Part shown: positions 22,921-40,133 of the stretch, in pieces
How positions within the stretch are numbered: position 1 is the first letter of the stretch
Layout: the number at the start of each line of letters is the position of its first letter
Assembly: GCA_964035775.1 (NCBI GenBank)
Contig: OZ038315.1
Location: 27,107,235-27,171,234, forward strand
Source of the DNA: Osedax frankpressi
Taxonomy: Eukaryota > Annelida > Polychaeta > Sabellida > Siboglinidae
Reading direction: 5' to 3'
DNA: 64,000 nucleotides
Made by a program: the position numbers and the translations under genes
Notes under the pieces: model-generated
Told to the model about the DNA's origin: nothing
Database searches by the model: none
What the model saw: the letters and a program-made list of their open reading frames with translations, nothing else

Positions 22921-24092
22921 TATTTATCTTCTTTAAAAGATAAAACTAGTATCTCAAATGTCCTGATATGGATATTCATTGAATATGTATAATATAATAC
23001 AATAATATATATTTGATCTGTGATAGAATGATATGATGTATATAATTTGTATTATATATAATAGAAGCGAATGAATTAAACTTATTTATTTATTAAATGT
23101 GATATATTTATTATAATGATAAATATTTATACATACTTTGCTCAAATCTTAGGGATTCGCAATTTTTGCCTTGGAATCCATCTTTGCAAATGCACTTAAA
23201 ACTTCCTTGACTATTAACACACATTCCATTTCCATAGCAAGTGTTAGGGTCATTGCATTCGTTGATATCTAGATTAGAACATATAATACACTTGGTGTAA
23301 TCTTTAATACAAAACAATTAATTGTATATTATATTCAGATGCAACATATTAATTTAGAAAATATTACTAAGGTATAACAAGTTGTTATTAACAACTAACC
23401 TAGTTATAACTTTATGTGAATTTTCTAAATTATAAGAATACAGTAATGTACGACTTAATATGTCTACTTTATGATATGAATATACGGAACATACCGATGA
23501 TAAAGAAAAACGAGATCCATAAATCCATAAGTTAATAATTCATACGTACTAATACACGTACGACGTACGTACTAATTCACGTACACTTTTTGATTATTAA
23601 ATCTGGCTTATATTTGCTGATTATTTTGAACTGAGTATGGCTATTACATCAAACTTACCTCGTTCGCAGCAATCGCCTTCATACCCGATACATTCGCACG
23701 AATTGTTAGAAGAAGTTCCGCCGTAAGGACATAATCTGTTGCAGATTTTAATTTCTAGGCTATCGCTTCTAATATTATCATCTCTACAAGCTTTCTGCAA
23801 CTAAAATTTAACACATACGTATATATATATATATATAAATGAACAATAGTCAATGATGAACATGTATAATTAAGTATTCTGTAAATAATAAGTGGGTTGA
23901 TATTCCAACCTTATATATGGGAGTCCTAGTTCTCTTTTGTATTCCTAGATTACCGCATTTGGTGGAACACTCCGACCAACTAGACCACCTTCCCCATTTG
24001 CATTTCTTCCTCCACTTATTGGAATTGCAGCCTATTGCCATCGCCAGCAGTAGCACTCCCATAGCGCAGACGAAAGCGAGTTTACCTACCAT
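18203..24092 (-). CDS. Secreted EGF/TSP1 multidomain protein, 14 exons, 723 residues
   Basis: Exons (minus): 24092-23910, 23794-23659, 23268-23137, 21991-21860, 21748-21641, 21506-21387, 21165-20798, 20472-20337, 20169-20053, 19951-19844, 19665-19552, 19292-19020, 18731-18621, 18336-18203. Every junction has GT/AG and matching phase; the sum is 2172 nt, an exact multiple of three. The ATG (24090-24092) has a strong context (AACATGG) and starts a signal peptide of about 22 residues. Then follow TSP1 ([10 protein letters not shown], exons 1-2), EGF domains on exons 3-6, two EGFs plus half a TSP1 ([10 protein letters not shown]) on exon 7, the rest on exon 8, EGFs on exons 9-11, two on 12 and one on 13. 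Exon 14 carries a chitin-binding-like end ([15 protein letters not shown]). Calcium-binding D-x-(D/N)-E-C starts open most EGFs, and exon 3 has the Asn/Asp hydroxylation pattern ([12 protein letters not shown]). No transmembrane segment: an extracellular matrix or secreted ligand role is inferred; no orthologue is recognised. Confidence 0.88.
21800..22100 (-). repeat. Duplicated EGF exon with flanking introns, copy 2 (exon 4)
   Basis: Exon 4 (21860-21991) and its flanks align with exon 3 (23137-23268) and its flanks. On the far side both continue with ATATTATATTCAGATG and aacatattaatttagaaaat. Both exons are 132 bp, phase 1-1, and encode very similar calcium-binding EGFs ([15 protein letters not shown] against [15 protein letters not shown]). 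Confidence 0.85.
22890..22916. repeat. (GA)n microsatellite in the intron between EGF exons 3 and 4
   Basis: About 13 AG dinucleotides in a row in a 1.1-kb intron. Confidence 0.95.
23084..23375 (-). repeat. Duplicated EGF exon with flanking introns, copy 1 (exon 3)
   Basis: Partner of 21800-22100. The shared intronic sequence on both sides shows that a genomic segment of about 300 bp, not a processed copy, was duplicated. Confidence 0.85.
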
Positions 24093-27827
<3,735 letters not shown>

Positions 27828-28831
27828 GGGTACTAAAACATATTTATTATATTTCTATTTTGTTTTAATCCTAATTCCTGACGTTTACATATCGTTTCAT
27901 TACTTTTCTTCCCTATCCCAAATGCTATTATGAATTGGATTGTATAATTATATATATGTGTTAAAAGAACCAAATTACAAATTACAAATAATATGTTATA
28001 GATGAGGTTATATATGTATATATACATATATGTGTGTATATGCTTACAAATACCGTTATATGTAATTCATGAATTAATATATTTAAGAATTTAATAATAT
28101 ATAACTGAATTATAATTAATATCCAGCTAAGTTATTTATTAATAATTATATAATTAATAAATGAATTTTATATGTTATTATGAAATACAATACACATTAT
28201 AAAGTAAACATACAATTTTCAAATTATATGATACATTACATTTGATAGTAACACATAATATAGTGTATTATTCACCTATAACTAAATTATAGTATTGTCA
28301 TACTCAATTGTTACTCCTGCGCAATTTGCATGGGTTCTCGGTTGTTTGTATATTTAGAAGTTTACATATTAATTATATATTATATAATTATAAGATTTAA
28401 AAATTAACTTTATATATATACAAAATACGGAACATAGAATTATTTAGACTCATTTATATATTTTAAGATAAAATGAATTTCAAATATTATCAGTTATAAA
28501 TCAGTTATTATCAGTTATATTATCCCAATAAAATACATTACAATTTATTATGCATATTTCTACAATTAAACTCAAATTATTCTATCTGTCAATTAAACTC
28601 AAATTAAATAGCAATCGCGTATTAAATATTATGATTTAAAATCTAAAATGATTTTTGTTTTAAAATTATATATTACAAATGTAATTACTGATAAGTAAAC
28701 TTGCATATATTATATGTGTCATATATCTAAAATATAATAATATATAGAACATTTATTTTCTCACCGATGACTATAAATTTAACAAATTATGATACATATT
28801 TATAATAATATATTCTCATATATGAAATAAT

Positions 28832-28837
<6 letters not shown>

Positions 28838-28905
<68 letters not shown>
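28838..28905. repeat. (TA)n microsatellite, copy A
   Basis: About 65 bp of TA followed by a short TG-rich tail. The matching place in copy B (about 45460-45515) is instead a mixture of CA and TA blocks, so the locus has been rebuilt since duplication. Confidence 0.9.
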
Positions 28906-28908
<3 letters not shown>

Positions 28909-31828
28909 GTGTGCGTGCATGCGTATGTGTGTGCATGGGCTTGTGTGTTAATTGGATGTATGGTATTAACTATATATTGACAACTTATCATATATACTAA
29001 TTAAAACATATTCGTTATTATATATAGATTAAACTAGTAATATACAATATAAAAAATATAATATGTTTTATGAAAGCTACATATGTATAAATATAACTAG
29101 TTACATTATTATAATTGGCACACCCTAAATACACCAACAAACGAATACAATGTATCCATTCAATATAATAATATATTAATATTTCACAAAAATCTTTTAC
29201 ATAACAATAATTATAAGATTTATTACTAACCTACATATATTATGTTTAATAATTATGTGTTATCATTAATTACAAAGAAATTAGTCTAAGTCCTTAACCC
29301 CATACAAATACCCCCATATAAGGGCAATATGTACTCCTTTTCCAGAGACATATGTAAAATAGGTTACTGTGAAAATTGGATCGTTTCAAGTGACACAATC
29401 TGATTTCATTGTATACATTTATAAATAAATTATTTAAAAATTCTACATTAAAAATATATATACAATAGTTTAACAACTATAAATATTTATATACAACAAT
29501 ACATTTTGTTAGCAATATTCAATAAATATGTTATGGCAGGCCAAGCATTGTTATGAATGTATATAGCTTTAAATTCAAATATTTAGATTACAATATTTCA
29601 AACTTCCCCATGAAAAATTATAATACGTTGAAATTTACTATTTTCTTAACTACTTTATTTTCTACAAAGACACCATATCAGTACTACAGTAAATGATTAT
29701 AAATTATAGTGTATAAAAAGTAACAATATATTACATTTACTAGCGGTATCTCCAGCATCGCCGAGAATAACCCAAACTCACGCAATTTATAACATTTATA
29801 TTTCGATAAAACATTACAATTATAGATTGAAGATTTATTTTTAAAAGTACTAAAGTATTTTATATTATATATTATCAAAACATCCTTTGTACTCGAGTAT
29901 AATAGGTAGTTTAATATTACAGATCAGATACGACAAAAAATCATACATTATTGATCTGATAACTATTTTAAAACAATTAAGTTTTATAATATAATGTTTA
30001 TCTATACGATTGGCGTGTTGATATTTATCTAGAACATCAGATAATTGAATTTTATTTTATTCGGGGTACTGGATAATATACATAATGATATATATTTTAT
30101 TTAAGTAATTTAAGCTTCCACAAATTTATAAATATTTTATATACCTTTATGCTACATATATAAAGCAATATATTTAACGTATATAATTATTTTTAATTTA
30201 TTTTAAACGATAATATAAAATACATTATTTTCAATGCTATAAGCCTTTTGCAAAGCAAACCACTCTGCATATGAAAACAGTAGTATATATTATCAGCGAC
30301 ATAATTTTACAATGATTTTATTAATTAATGCACTACTATATCATAATATTTTTAAAATATGTAAATGGTTATATTTTAATTAATAATTTTAAATTATAAA
30401 ATAATAATAATATCTAATAAATACATTTAAATGAATTAAATTAATTGTAATTAATGGGATTAATGTAATTTATTATATAACTTTATTTTATTTTTTAGAT
30501 TAATTATCCACTCTTTCAAAACTTATTTTATAGATATTATTAATGGATATAATTTATTTTCAATATATGAATATAATTTCAATTTATATAAATCCACGAA
30601 GAAAAATAAACGTACACATGATGTATACATACTATTGTATCATTTGTTGAACAATTGGTACCATACTATTATAGTGTTTTTTCTATAAATATAGCTTACA
30701 CTACCTGTTTATTATTATTTACTGTAAATATCTAATCCCTCTTTACAGTGTGGTACGAATCAAATATGCATTAATACATATTCATACACAATGACATTTG
30801 TATTAATTTTAATATTAATATCGTATTATCTGATATTATTAATAGGACTTATTATTCTAAGCTGCATCGTTTAATATAACGCTGACTTATTGATAATAAT
30901 TTATTTGTATTACCTTTTGAATGCAATAGACTTTATATTCATTAGCCTTATGTTATATTATAATAAAAATAACAAATGTAAAAATAGACATTATAAAGAG
31001 TTGAGTAAATTATTGTTTTATAAATGAGATTAACAAAGTATGCTAATTAGCTTTATTTGTTTACAAATTTGTTTACCAATATTATACTTATAATTATAAA
31101 CATGAATTCTATGATAAACCACTAAATCTTAATAACTATTCATGATCAAGCAATATGCTCAACATGAATACTGATTAATTTATGTTATAAAAAACCTTTA
31201 TACCATTTGCTATACGGAGATATTTACGTTATGTAAACCAATATCACTAATTAAAATTAGTTTTATCTTGAGCATATTTGTAATTTTATTTAAAACTAAT
31301 ATCAAGTTTCACAATATCATACTATTAGTATGATGTGTTTTTTTTATCAAATATGATATACAACGTAATAACGTACTCAATACTTGGAACTGTACCAATA
31401 AATGTACATATTTATTGGTAATATATAGACGAATATATTTAGATTACTATTTTAACAATTCATTCTAATATATGTATATATGACAATGAAGTATTTAAAA
31501 AAACAATGAAGTATTTAAAAAAACAATTTTATGCGAATACAATATTTTACTAAATAACTATTGTGTTATATATAAATATAAATAGTTAGCTATATAAATA
31601 TATATAATATCTTTATACACATACATCAATTAATGAATTACATAATATATTGAATGAGTTATTGCAAATATAAAATCAGTAAGCAAGTGTATAATTATTC
31701 TGAGTTTATAAATTTATTATTAATAGTAAAAAAATAGTATGGTTTGCAATATGTTTATTATTATTGAATATATAAATATTCAATGTTATATCTACATATA
31801 TATTAACATACACACACAAATATACGCA

Positions 31829-31868
<40 letters not shown>

Positions 31869-32057
31869 ATATATTACAATTTTTCACTATTTTAATATTT
31901 AAAAATAATTATAAACATGCAATTTATTTAATTTATATTGCGTTTTTGCGGATCTGAAATATTACAACAATATTGATAACATATAAATTAGTCTAAATAG
32001 TACATAAAAATAAATTAATACAAAATAAATTTAAATAATATTTGATCGCTGAGGTGA

Positions 32058-32205
32058 ATTAATAATAATAATAATAATAATGATAATATTAATAATAATA
32101 TTAATAATAATAATATTAATAATAATAATATTAATAATAATAATATTAATAATAATAATATTAATAATAATAATATTAATAATAATAATATTATTAATAA
32201 AATAA
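32058..32205 (+). repeat. 12-bp array (ATTAATAATAAT), copy A, about 9-12 units
   Basis: Runs of AATAAT interrupted every 12 bp by AATATT. The copy B counterpart is more than twice as long. Confidence 0.93.
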
Positions 32206-32845
32206 CAATTATAATAACAATATTAATACAATTTAATTACAGTTATTTTCTAACATAATGAGTTCACTCAATTAGGATTGCCTTCCTAATTCACTAAATA
32301 ATAATTAATTATTTGTAAGTTTTATATTAAAGGGACGTTTAAATATTAAACAGTTTCTTTATTATAATATTCTTATATATATATCAGTAATTTATATATG
32401 TATATATGAATTTATAATAATATAATTAAAATGATAATACATATACTATTATAGTAATACTTATTATAAATTCTTGATTCATTTAAATGCACATTAAAAT
32501 TAAAATTTATGTTTAATTTTAAAATAATTTAGATAGATTATATATTATAAAATAATATATTTACTGACATATAATTAATATCATAAGTTTATGATATATT
32601 TATATTTTTATATTATGATCAGTTGTATTATTATTTAATTTATTTTCTAAACATATTGTTATACATAAAATGCTGTAAGACATAACTAATATAGAATTAC
32701 TATGGTATAAAATAGAGTATATTTGTTATTGAATTAATTCATTAATTTGTTAGATTGTATTTAGAAATTTTACTGAAGTCAACGCCATTATTTATAAAAT
32801 ATCTTTTATTAAAATATCCATTCTGAGATGATTAAATTAAAGAGA

Positions 32846-33050
32846 TATGTTATTGTATATTATCGATATGTTATTGTTTATTGTATTTATGTTATTGTTT
32901 ATTGTCTATATGATATTGTCTATTGTCTATATGTTATTGTTTATTGTCTATATGTTATTGTATATATGTTATTGCTTATTGTCTATATGTTATTGTTTAT
33001 TGCCTATATGTTATTATTTATATGTTATTGTCTATATGCTATAGTCTATA
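32846..33050 (+). repeat. Imperfect minisatellite (TATGTTATTGTTTATTGTC), copy A
   Basis: Variable units of about 14-22 bp built from TATGTTATTG and TTTATTGTC, with no conserved reading frame between the copies. Confidence 0.85.
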
Positions 33051-33369
33051 GAAGGATAATATTTACTGTTTGTTATTATCTATTGCTCATAACTAAGTCG
33101 AATCTTTCAATATAAATAGTTCCATTAATAATATAAAATACACTTCGTTGATATTCTATATTTAGATGCACAATGACAATATTTAGCATGAAAAATCTAT
33201 ACTTCCGAGGTAATTATTTTTAATTATTTTCTGCCAAATTGAAATGTATTTGATTACGCCGTAGAATCAATATTGCAATCCATGACTGATGAATGTAATT
33301 TGTTCCACTATATCAGAGAATGAAAATTATAATAATATATCATTAAGTAGAGATTATAATATCCAAAAA

Positions 33370-33370
<1 letters not shown>

Positions 33371-33413
<43 letters not shown>
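33371..33413. repeat. (TA)n microsatellite, copy A (copy B near 50320-50385)
   Basis: Pure TA run just left of the gene-like island; copy B carries a longer version interrupted by CATA. Confidence 0.92.
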
Positions 33414-33418
<5 letters not shown>

Positions 33419-33589
33419 TTGATAGAGTTTAAATACTCATTTAACGTATACATTTTACTTCAATAATAAAGTCACTTGACCAAAATTGTAATTGAGATGT
33501 AGCGGAATTATGTAAAGATTAAATAAACGAGTTCCATTCGCTTATTAAACAATTATCTTACTTTATAATAAGTTTGAATTTAATAAATA

Positions 33590-33830
33590 TTTATGTTTTG
33601 ATTTAAGTTTCGTTGTTTTTTCATGGATACACCGGATCTGAAGTGGATTTATATAAGGATACGAATGGGAGTTATTTGTATTCGTTTAGATGAATTGGTT
33701 GAATCTAATGGAACCGATACACATATACATCCGCTTCCTGTCTACAAAGCTAATAAATGACAACCGTTTTTATATAATAAATGGGTGTTACGATCATTTA
33801 TCGTCGAGCAATTTCATTGTTCTCTAGGCA
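33590..33830 (+). pseudogene. Gene-like island of unknown identity, copy A
   Basis: Base composition is more balanced than in the surrounding AT desert, and the sequence is well conserved with 50580-50810. Around the middle it reads VICIRLDELVESNGTDTHIH in one frame and GYTGSEVDLYKDTNGSYLY in another, so neither frame is clearly right. A small indel near the codons for VYKA breaks the frame relative to copy B. I do not recognise a family; it may be an old exon or a gene relic. Confidence 0.25.
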
Positions 33831-33892
33831 GTTGAAGTTATTTCTAATTTAGTAATTATACTAGATATTTAAAGCTATTATTAATTAAGCTA

Positions 33893-33895
<3 letters not shown>

Positions 33896-33946
<51 letters not shown>
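33896..33946. repeat. (TA)n microsatellite, copy A (copy B near 50879-50922)
   Basis: About 50 bp of TA right of the gene-like island. Confidence 0.92.
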
Positions 33947-33949
<3 letters not shown>

Positions 33950-35205
33950 ATGCTACATTTTATTTTTTATGATTTTGTTTTTATAAACATCACACATCAC
34001 AATAGAAATTTCTAACTACTCTAATTTCTTAATATATATATTTACAAATACATATATTTTTAATGAAAACCAGTTTATAGCTGCATATTTATATTAATAG
34101 GATATTATCATTAATATTAATATAATAATATTACATTTTCTACATATTCAATATAACATAGAATAACATATTTGTATTTTTGTATTGATAATATTGCAGA
34201 ATATTTAATGAATCCACTCCTCTTTATATCGATAAGAAAAAAGTAATTATGGAATTAGGAGTTATCATTAAACTATGAGTTATGTTAATAATTGAATACA
34301 ATATGTTATTATATTATTATTAGTCATTTATTATTTATTTCACTTTATTTTATTCGCTTTTTAAAAATCTCACGTTACTGAAGCAATTTCTTTATTTATC
34401 TCAGAATCCATAAGGATTTACAATTATTCTTATGAATCTATTTCCATGATGCCTCACATGAAATTCATATCCATATTGCTATTTTTTTCTGCTACGAAAC
34501 TTTCGTTTTTTTTTATTTTCCAAGATAAATGTAATTAATGAGAAATCAATATATATAATATAAATAATATATATATATATATTTGTATTATAAAACTAAT
34601 CGTTAGACCGATTCTAGATTTTAACCTATAACCTATAACCTACGATATATAACAGATTACCTACCAATTTAACTATAAATACTATGTAATCATTAACAAA
34701 ATATCTAACATGCATACATACATACTATCATAATATAGCTATCTAGTCACTTACCCCACCAGATACTACTTACTGTTCCAGGCTAATTAAATAAACTTCT
34801 ATCCGAGGTACATTTATAATCCGATAAAAAATGCTACAAAAATTAAAGATCATTATTTTTATCTAACTATAGACTACACATCTAAACCAAACCTTACTTC
34901 CGACTTATGATTACGCAACACGTTGTTCTACGGACTACTAAATCACCTACAATACAATAAAACATGTACTATTTCAATCCACTACCACTCTGTATATGGT
35001 ACTTGATGGCACAGCGTAATACAACACTCGTTATTCTCCTATTCTTCTACCAATGATTATGCAATACTCACTTTCAACAATAACGGACACCTAGATGATC
35101 TCACACTTATTTATTTAGTGTTTAGCAAATGCATCTAGATATACACATATACATACACATAGACGAATATAGACGAACACACGCACATACGTATACACAC
35201 ACATA

Positions 35206-35229
35206 AACACCCACACACACATACATACA

Positions 35230-35297
<68 letters not shown>
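35206..35297. repeat. (CA)n microsatellite, copy A
   Basis: Nearly pure CA over about 70 bp with irregular CATA at its left edge. (TA)n tracts follow at 35347-35388 and 35578-35622. Confidence 0.95.
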
Positions 35298-35298
<1 letters not shown>

Positions 35299-35343
35299 AT
35301 ACACATATATACATATGCATATTTTTCTATAAATAAATAATTA

Positions 35344-35389
<46 letters not shown>

Positions 35390-35572
35390 AAAAAGTATTT
35401 AAAAGTAGTTATTAAGTTACCATTTAGACTATGGTATTACATTTCAGAATAACCATGTAGTTTTAAATAAAGTATAAAGATTGTCGTTAAAATGTCTCCT
35501 ATTATCCAACTGAACGAATATTAATTATGTGAAATTCATGTTCTATTATTATTATTTAAAGATTGAGTTTAC

Positions 35573-35620
<48 letters not shown>

Positions 35621-37394
35621 TATACATGTCTATTACATATATATTATAAGTATATACATAATATAAAGAATACAATATTTTCATTAACTAATTAACACTA
35701 TATTTCTAAACAATACACACATTTGTTAAACCGTTATCTTCATCTATATCGTTTGATTCCGTATTAATTACAACGATTTCAATTCCGTTCTATTTAGAAA
35801 TTATATAATGATTATGGAATATTATTATTATTTGCCATTTACTCGAGAATGTACGGTACAAAATTCATATGTTTATTATATTAAATATATTTACTAGAAT
35901 ATGAAGTTTTAATATTAAATTGCAATTCTATGATCTATTAATCGTATTTAGGATCATATTTAGGAATTTAAATATTTTAATTATTTATGACTTAAGTAAT
36001 GCTAATTAGCATATTTTATATATTTAAATAATATCAATAGTACTGTTATGATATAATACTATAGTGTCTCAATATGTTATATTATATAGTATACAATTTT
36101 ATAAATAACCTTAAGATTCGTAACAATAATACACATTATTTAAATATTATTTAAATATTATATATTTAAGTTATTTATAATGATGGATTAATTATAATAT
36201 TTGTAAATATAATTTATCTAGTATAACTAACATATATAGCTAACAATTAATATATCATTGTTTATATTGTTATGTTTTCCGATTATATATGAGAATATTA
36301 ATATAGAAAATATAAGTTTATTAATGTTAATGATGATTATTTTGTTCAAACATAAATATTTCATTATTACCATATATAAAATTTTCCATATTATCATATA
36401 AAAAATAGTACTATATTAAATTTATATATATGGATAAATACAAGTATCTATTATTTCGAATATTTATATTATATAACATTTAGATTTTATCGTAAATTCA
36501 TTAATATAGTACTAATTAAAATATTTAAAAATTAAAAAAATGTATTGCAAGAAAAAGAAAAGAATTTAGAATTTATTTATTTTTACAATAATTAAAACTA
36601 TCTTAAGGAACTAGATGATGTAACTCTTATACACTTTTATATACATAGTTTAAATATAAATCAAATAGAATTTTATCTTTTATTATTTATGACAACAAAT
36701 ATTAAAAGGAAAGGATGATTTCCTGGTTTATGTTAAATTACGGTTTAATACACTACCCAATATAACAATATCGCATATTTTTTAGATATTTTAATCAAAT
36801 ATTAGAAATCAAAGTAATTTCGTAAAAAGAATTACAATTTAATTTGTATATACATACTCCCAATAGTATATGACTATAATATTACAACATATGAATATGA
36901 TATATGTTGTGTTCTTTATATCAGATATTATTTGTTCTTTGATTTTAATATTTGTGTACTAAAACTATATATATATGAGTAAATAGATATTTTAAGATAT
37001 TATATATAATATTATTGTACTATTTATTTCATGTAATAATACATGAAATATTAAGAAAAATTATACTTTTCGTTTCTTATAAGGTAAATAAAAGTATCAT
37101 TTTACGAACACGTATAACTTATCATGCAATATATAAGTTTTACGTTATATACGTTTTACGTTATATATATATATAACATATAATATATATATATATATAA
37201 ATATACATAAATTATTTTTTATTATTTGAAGTATACGACGCTTAAATCAAGAAGCAGGTATATGGATAGTTATTAAAGCTGTCCCGTTATTATACTCAAA
37301 TGATATAAACATATTTCTACTATATAAATACATCAGTTGAAATATACTATATAAACTATAGCTAGATATAATAATGTGTTACCAGTGAATTAAT

Positions 37395-37660
37395 TTCAGT
37401 CATGGAATTATTGGCACAACATTCGTATTCAGGTGAAATAACTTTTACATTTCCAGAAGTACTCAAACAGACAATTATCAAAGATGACAACACTTAGTTT
37501 ATCAACCATATTAAAGTCGCCTTCGATTGACAAGAAAATATGTCTATATTTTACATTTTTACCAAACTTCGAAGAAACTATATCTCGTAAGAATTTTAGA
37601 TTTTGATTATCATTCAATATAAATTTCAAGTAATTTATATTAGAATAATACAACAGTTTA
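37395..37660. pseudogene. Second gene-like island, unknown family, copy A
   Basis: Conserved with 54030-54350. On the plus strand an acceptor-like aatttcag precedes ATGGAATTATTGGC. On the minus strand, frames such as KFLRDIVSSKFGKNVKYRHI are open. About 70 bp present in copy B near 54265-54330 are missing here. No frame is consistently open in both copies, so I read it as a decayed coding fragment with undecided strand. Confidence 0.22.
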
Positions 37661-39895
37661 TAAGGTTTTATTTCTTCTATTTTACAATGCCGACAATTAT
37701 TAGAGCTAAATAAATTAATAATAGATTAATATTGGGTCACATTTAATTAATATAAATTATTAATATAAATTAACAATATTTTAGTTAATGTATTTATAAA
37801 ATAATTACCATTATTAATTAATATATACCTATAATATATGTGTTATTATTATTTACAATAAAATGTATTAGCTATTTTTTACAACATCGCCTATCTATTT
37901 TATATTATAATACAATGTATATAGTTATATCCCCGTATAATTTATGCCTGTAATATAAAATAATATTTTATAGTATTATAATGTAGAGCATTTTATGGTC
38001 CTTATTAAATAATGATTTTAAAATTAAAATTAAAATTTCCTCGTATTTTAATAATATTTTTAAATGTTTTAATTAAATAAATATTTTGAGAATATAAATA
38101 TTAAAATCACATCTCCGTGAAGTTAATTAAATAATTTCGTTTAAACATATGGCGTGGGATCTTAAATATTAATATTCTTGGATATCAATTTATTATTAAA
38201 GAAATTATACAATCAGTTAGGAATTAATTAGGCATACTACATTTTATTATAAATGAAGTCTAATATTCAAAATTCAATGTATTACATTTAACTAACCATG
38301 CTATACATTCATATATAAAACAAATTACTGCAATCGTGATATTTATTAATATTACTGATTATATCACGTATATACTATATTGAATATACCACAAAATGGA
38401 TTTTTAAATATATTAATCATTTAAATTTCACATTTAAAATTTTATTTTTACAATAATATGATAATATCTATTTAAATATACTAATTTAAAATCATAAATG
38501 AGATTTAAATTTGCTTTATTTTATAAATTAATAATATTGAAACATTAATAATAAATATATATTCTTTAACCTACACGATTAGTTGTAATATATAATAACT
38601 ATTATATTTAATTTAGTAATTAATTTCTATATTAAGATTTATTATATAATACTTATCAGTTGTGATAGTATATAGTTTTTACAAATATAATGAACTCTGT
38701 ATACAAGTTATAATTTAATGAATTATATTAAATTTGGAATATATTGATATATATATATATCATATAGAATAATATAAAGATAACGATATATTAATACATA
38801 AATATAAAGTACACTTTTGTAAAAAAAATGAATAAAAAATCATAAATTTCAATTTTAACCTAATGAAATATAAATAAATCCATTCATTCGTGCAATATTG
38901 TATATACTTATGTAATAACAATATTTTTAATATTGTTTTATTTCTATATTATATCATACGATAAATGTCCTAAACAAAATTACAAAAATTTTAAATTATA
39001 CAAATTCTTAAATTTTATTATTATAAATTATAATTATTTCCAAAAATATAGCCAATATTTTGATAAATAAGATATTATATGTATTATTTTATATATATAT
39101 ATATATAATAAATATATATATATATATGTATATTAAAAAATAAATATAAATATATATGTATATTAAAAAATAAATATATATATATATATATCAAATTTGA
39201 TATAAATTTAAAACAGTAAATTTTTCTATTTTAAAAAAATTGATAATATATATATATATAATTAGTTAGTATATAATATTATAATAATATTGTAATAATA
39301 TACATTGTTGTACCATTTATAAAAAATTGCCAAAATATCTTTTTACATACATACTTTATTAAATAATTATATATACAATTTACTATATGTACATATATAT
39401 ATATATATGTTGTGGAAAATATTCTATTTAAATGTTTAATTTAATATTATATTTAATAATTTATAGTCATAATGTATTACGATCATTAAATTGTTTTAAT
39501 TTCAAGGGTTGATTTAAATAATTCAAAAAATTCAATAATTATTTTGTATAAATATAAATTAAGTTTCCTGGTATACTAACATTTCTAATGTATATATTAT
39601 TAATAAATATTATAAACTATTTAAAAAAATATTGAAGCATAGATTTTTAAAATTTAATACAATTATCCATATATATATATAAATTGTAAATGATTTTTTT
39701 ATAATGAAGATATAATTTGTGATCAGTGGATTTATTATGAATTACAATTATTATTTATGTAAGTGATTTGGTTATTGAAGTAAAAAGTACATATGTCGTT
39801 ACTTATAATATACTTATCATACATAATAAATAGAGTTATATATATATATATAATTATATATGAAATTGATAATATTTTAGCTTGGCTATTAAAGT

Positions 39896-40133
39896 CGAAT
39901 TAATTGCCAACGATGTACAAATATGATATCATAATGCAACATTATATTATCAATGTTCATATAAATGCTTCACAATATATTATATATTAAAGATATATAT
40001 ATATATCTTTAATATATAATATAAAATTTTTATATATATATCTTTAATATATAATATAAAGTGAAGCATTTATATGAACATTGATAATATAATGTTACAT
40101 TATCATCTTTGTACATCGTTGGCAATTAATTCG
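39896..40133. mobile_element. Foldback (palindromic) MITE-like element, copy A
   Basis: Arms of about 100 bp are inverted copies of each other, from CGAATTAATTGCCAACGATG on the left to ggcaattaattcg on the right. They enclose TA-rich sequence around ttaaagatatata. No coding capacity. The arms differ at a few positions. Copy A has an extra partial stem near 40022-40060. A non-autonomous DNA-transposon derivative is plausible; target duplications were not clear. Confidence 0.6.

Noticed and set aside
29294-29878. Short frames of about 60 codons in copy A (and 46319-46513 in copy B)
   Set aside because: Low-complexity AT-rich translations; the frame at 29294-29476 is not kept in copy B, and neither has splice signals or family features.
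35115-35320. Overlapping minus-strand frames of alternating Cys and Val, and the Thr/His frame in copy B
   Set aside because: Translations of the (CA)n microsatellite.
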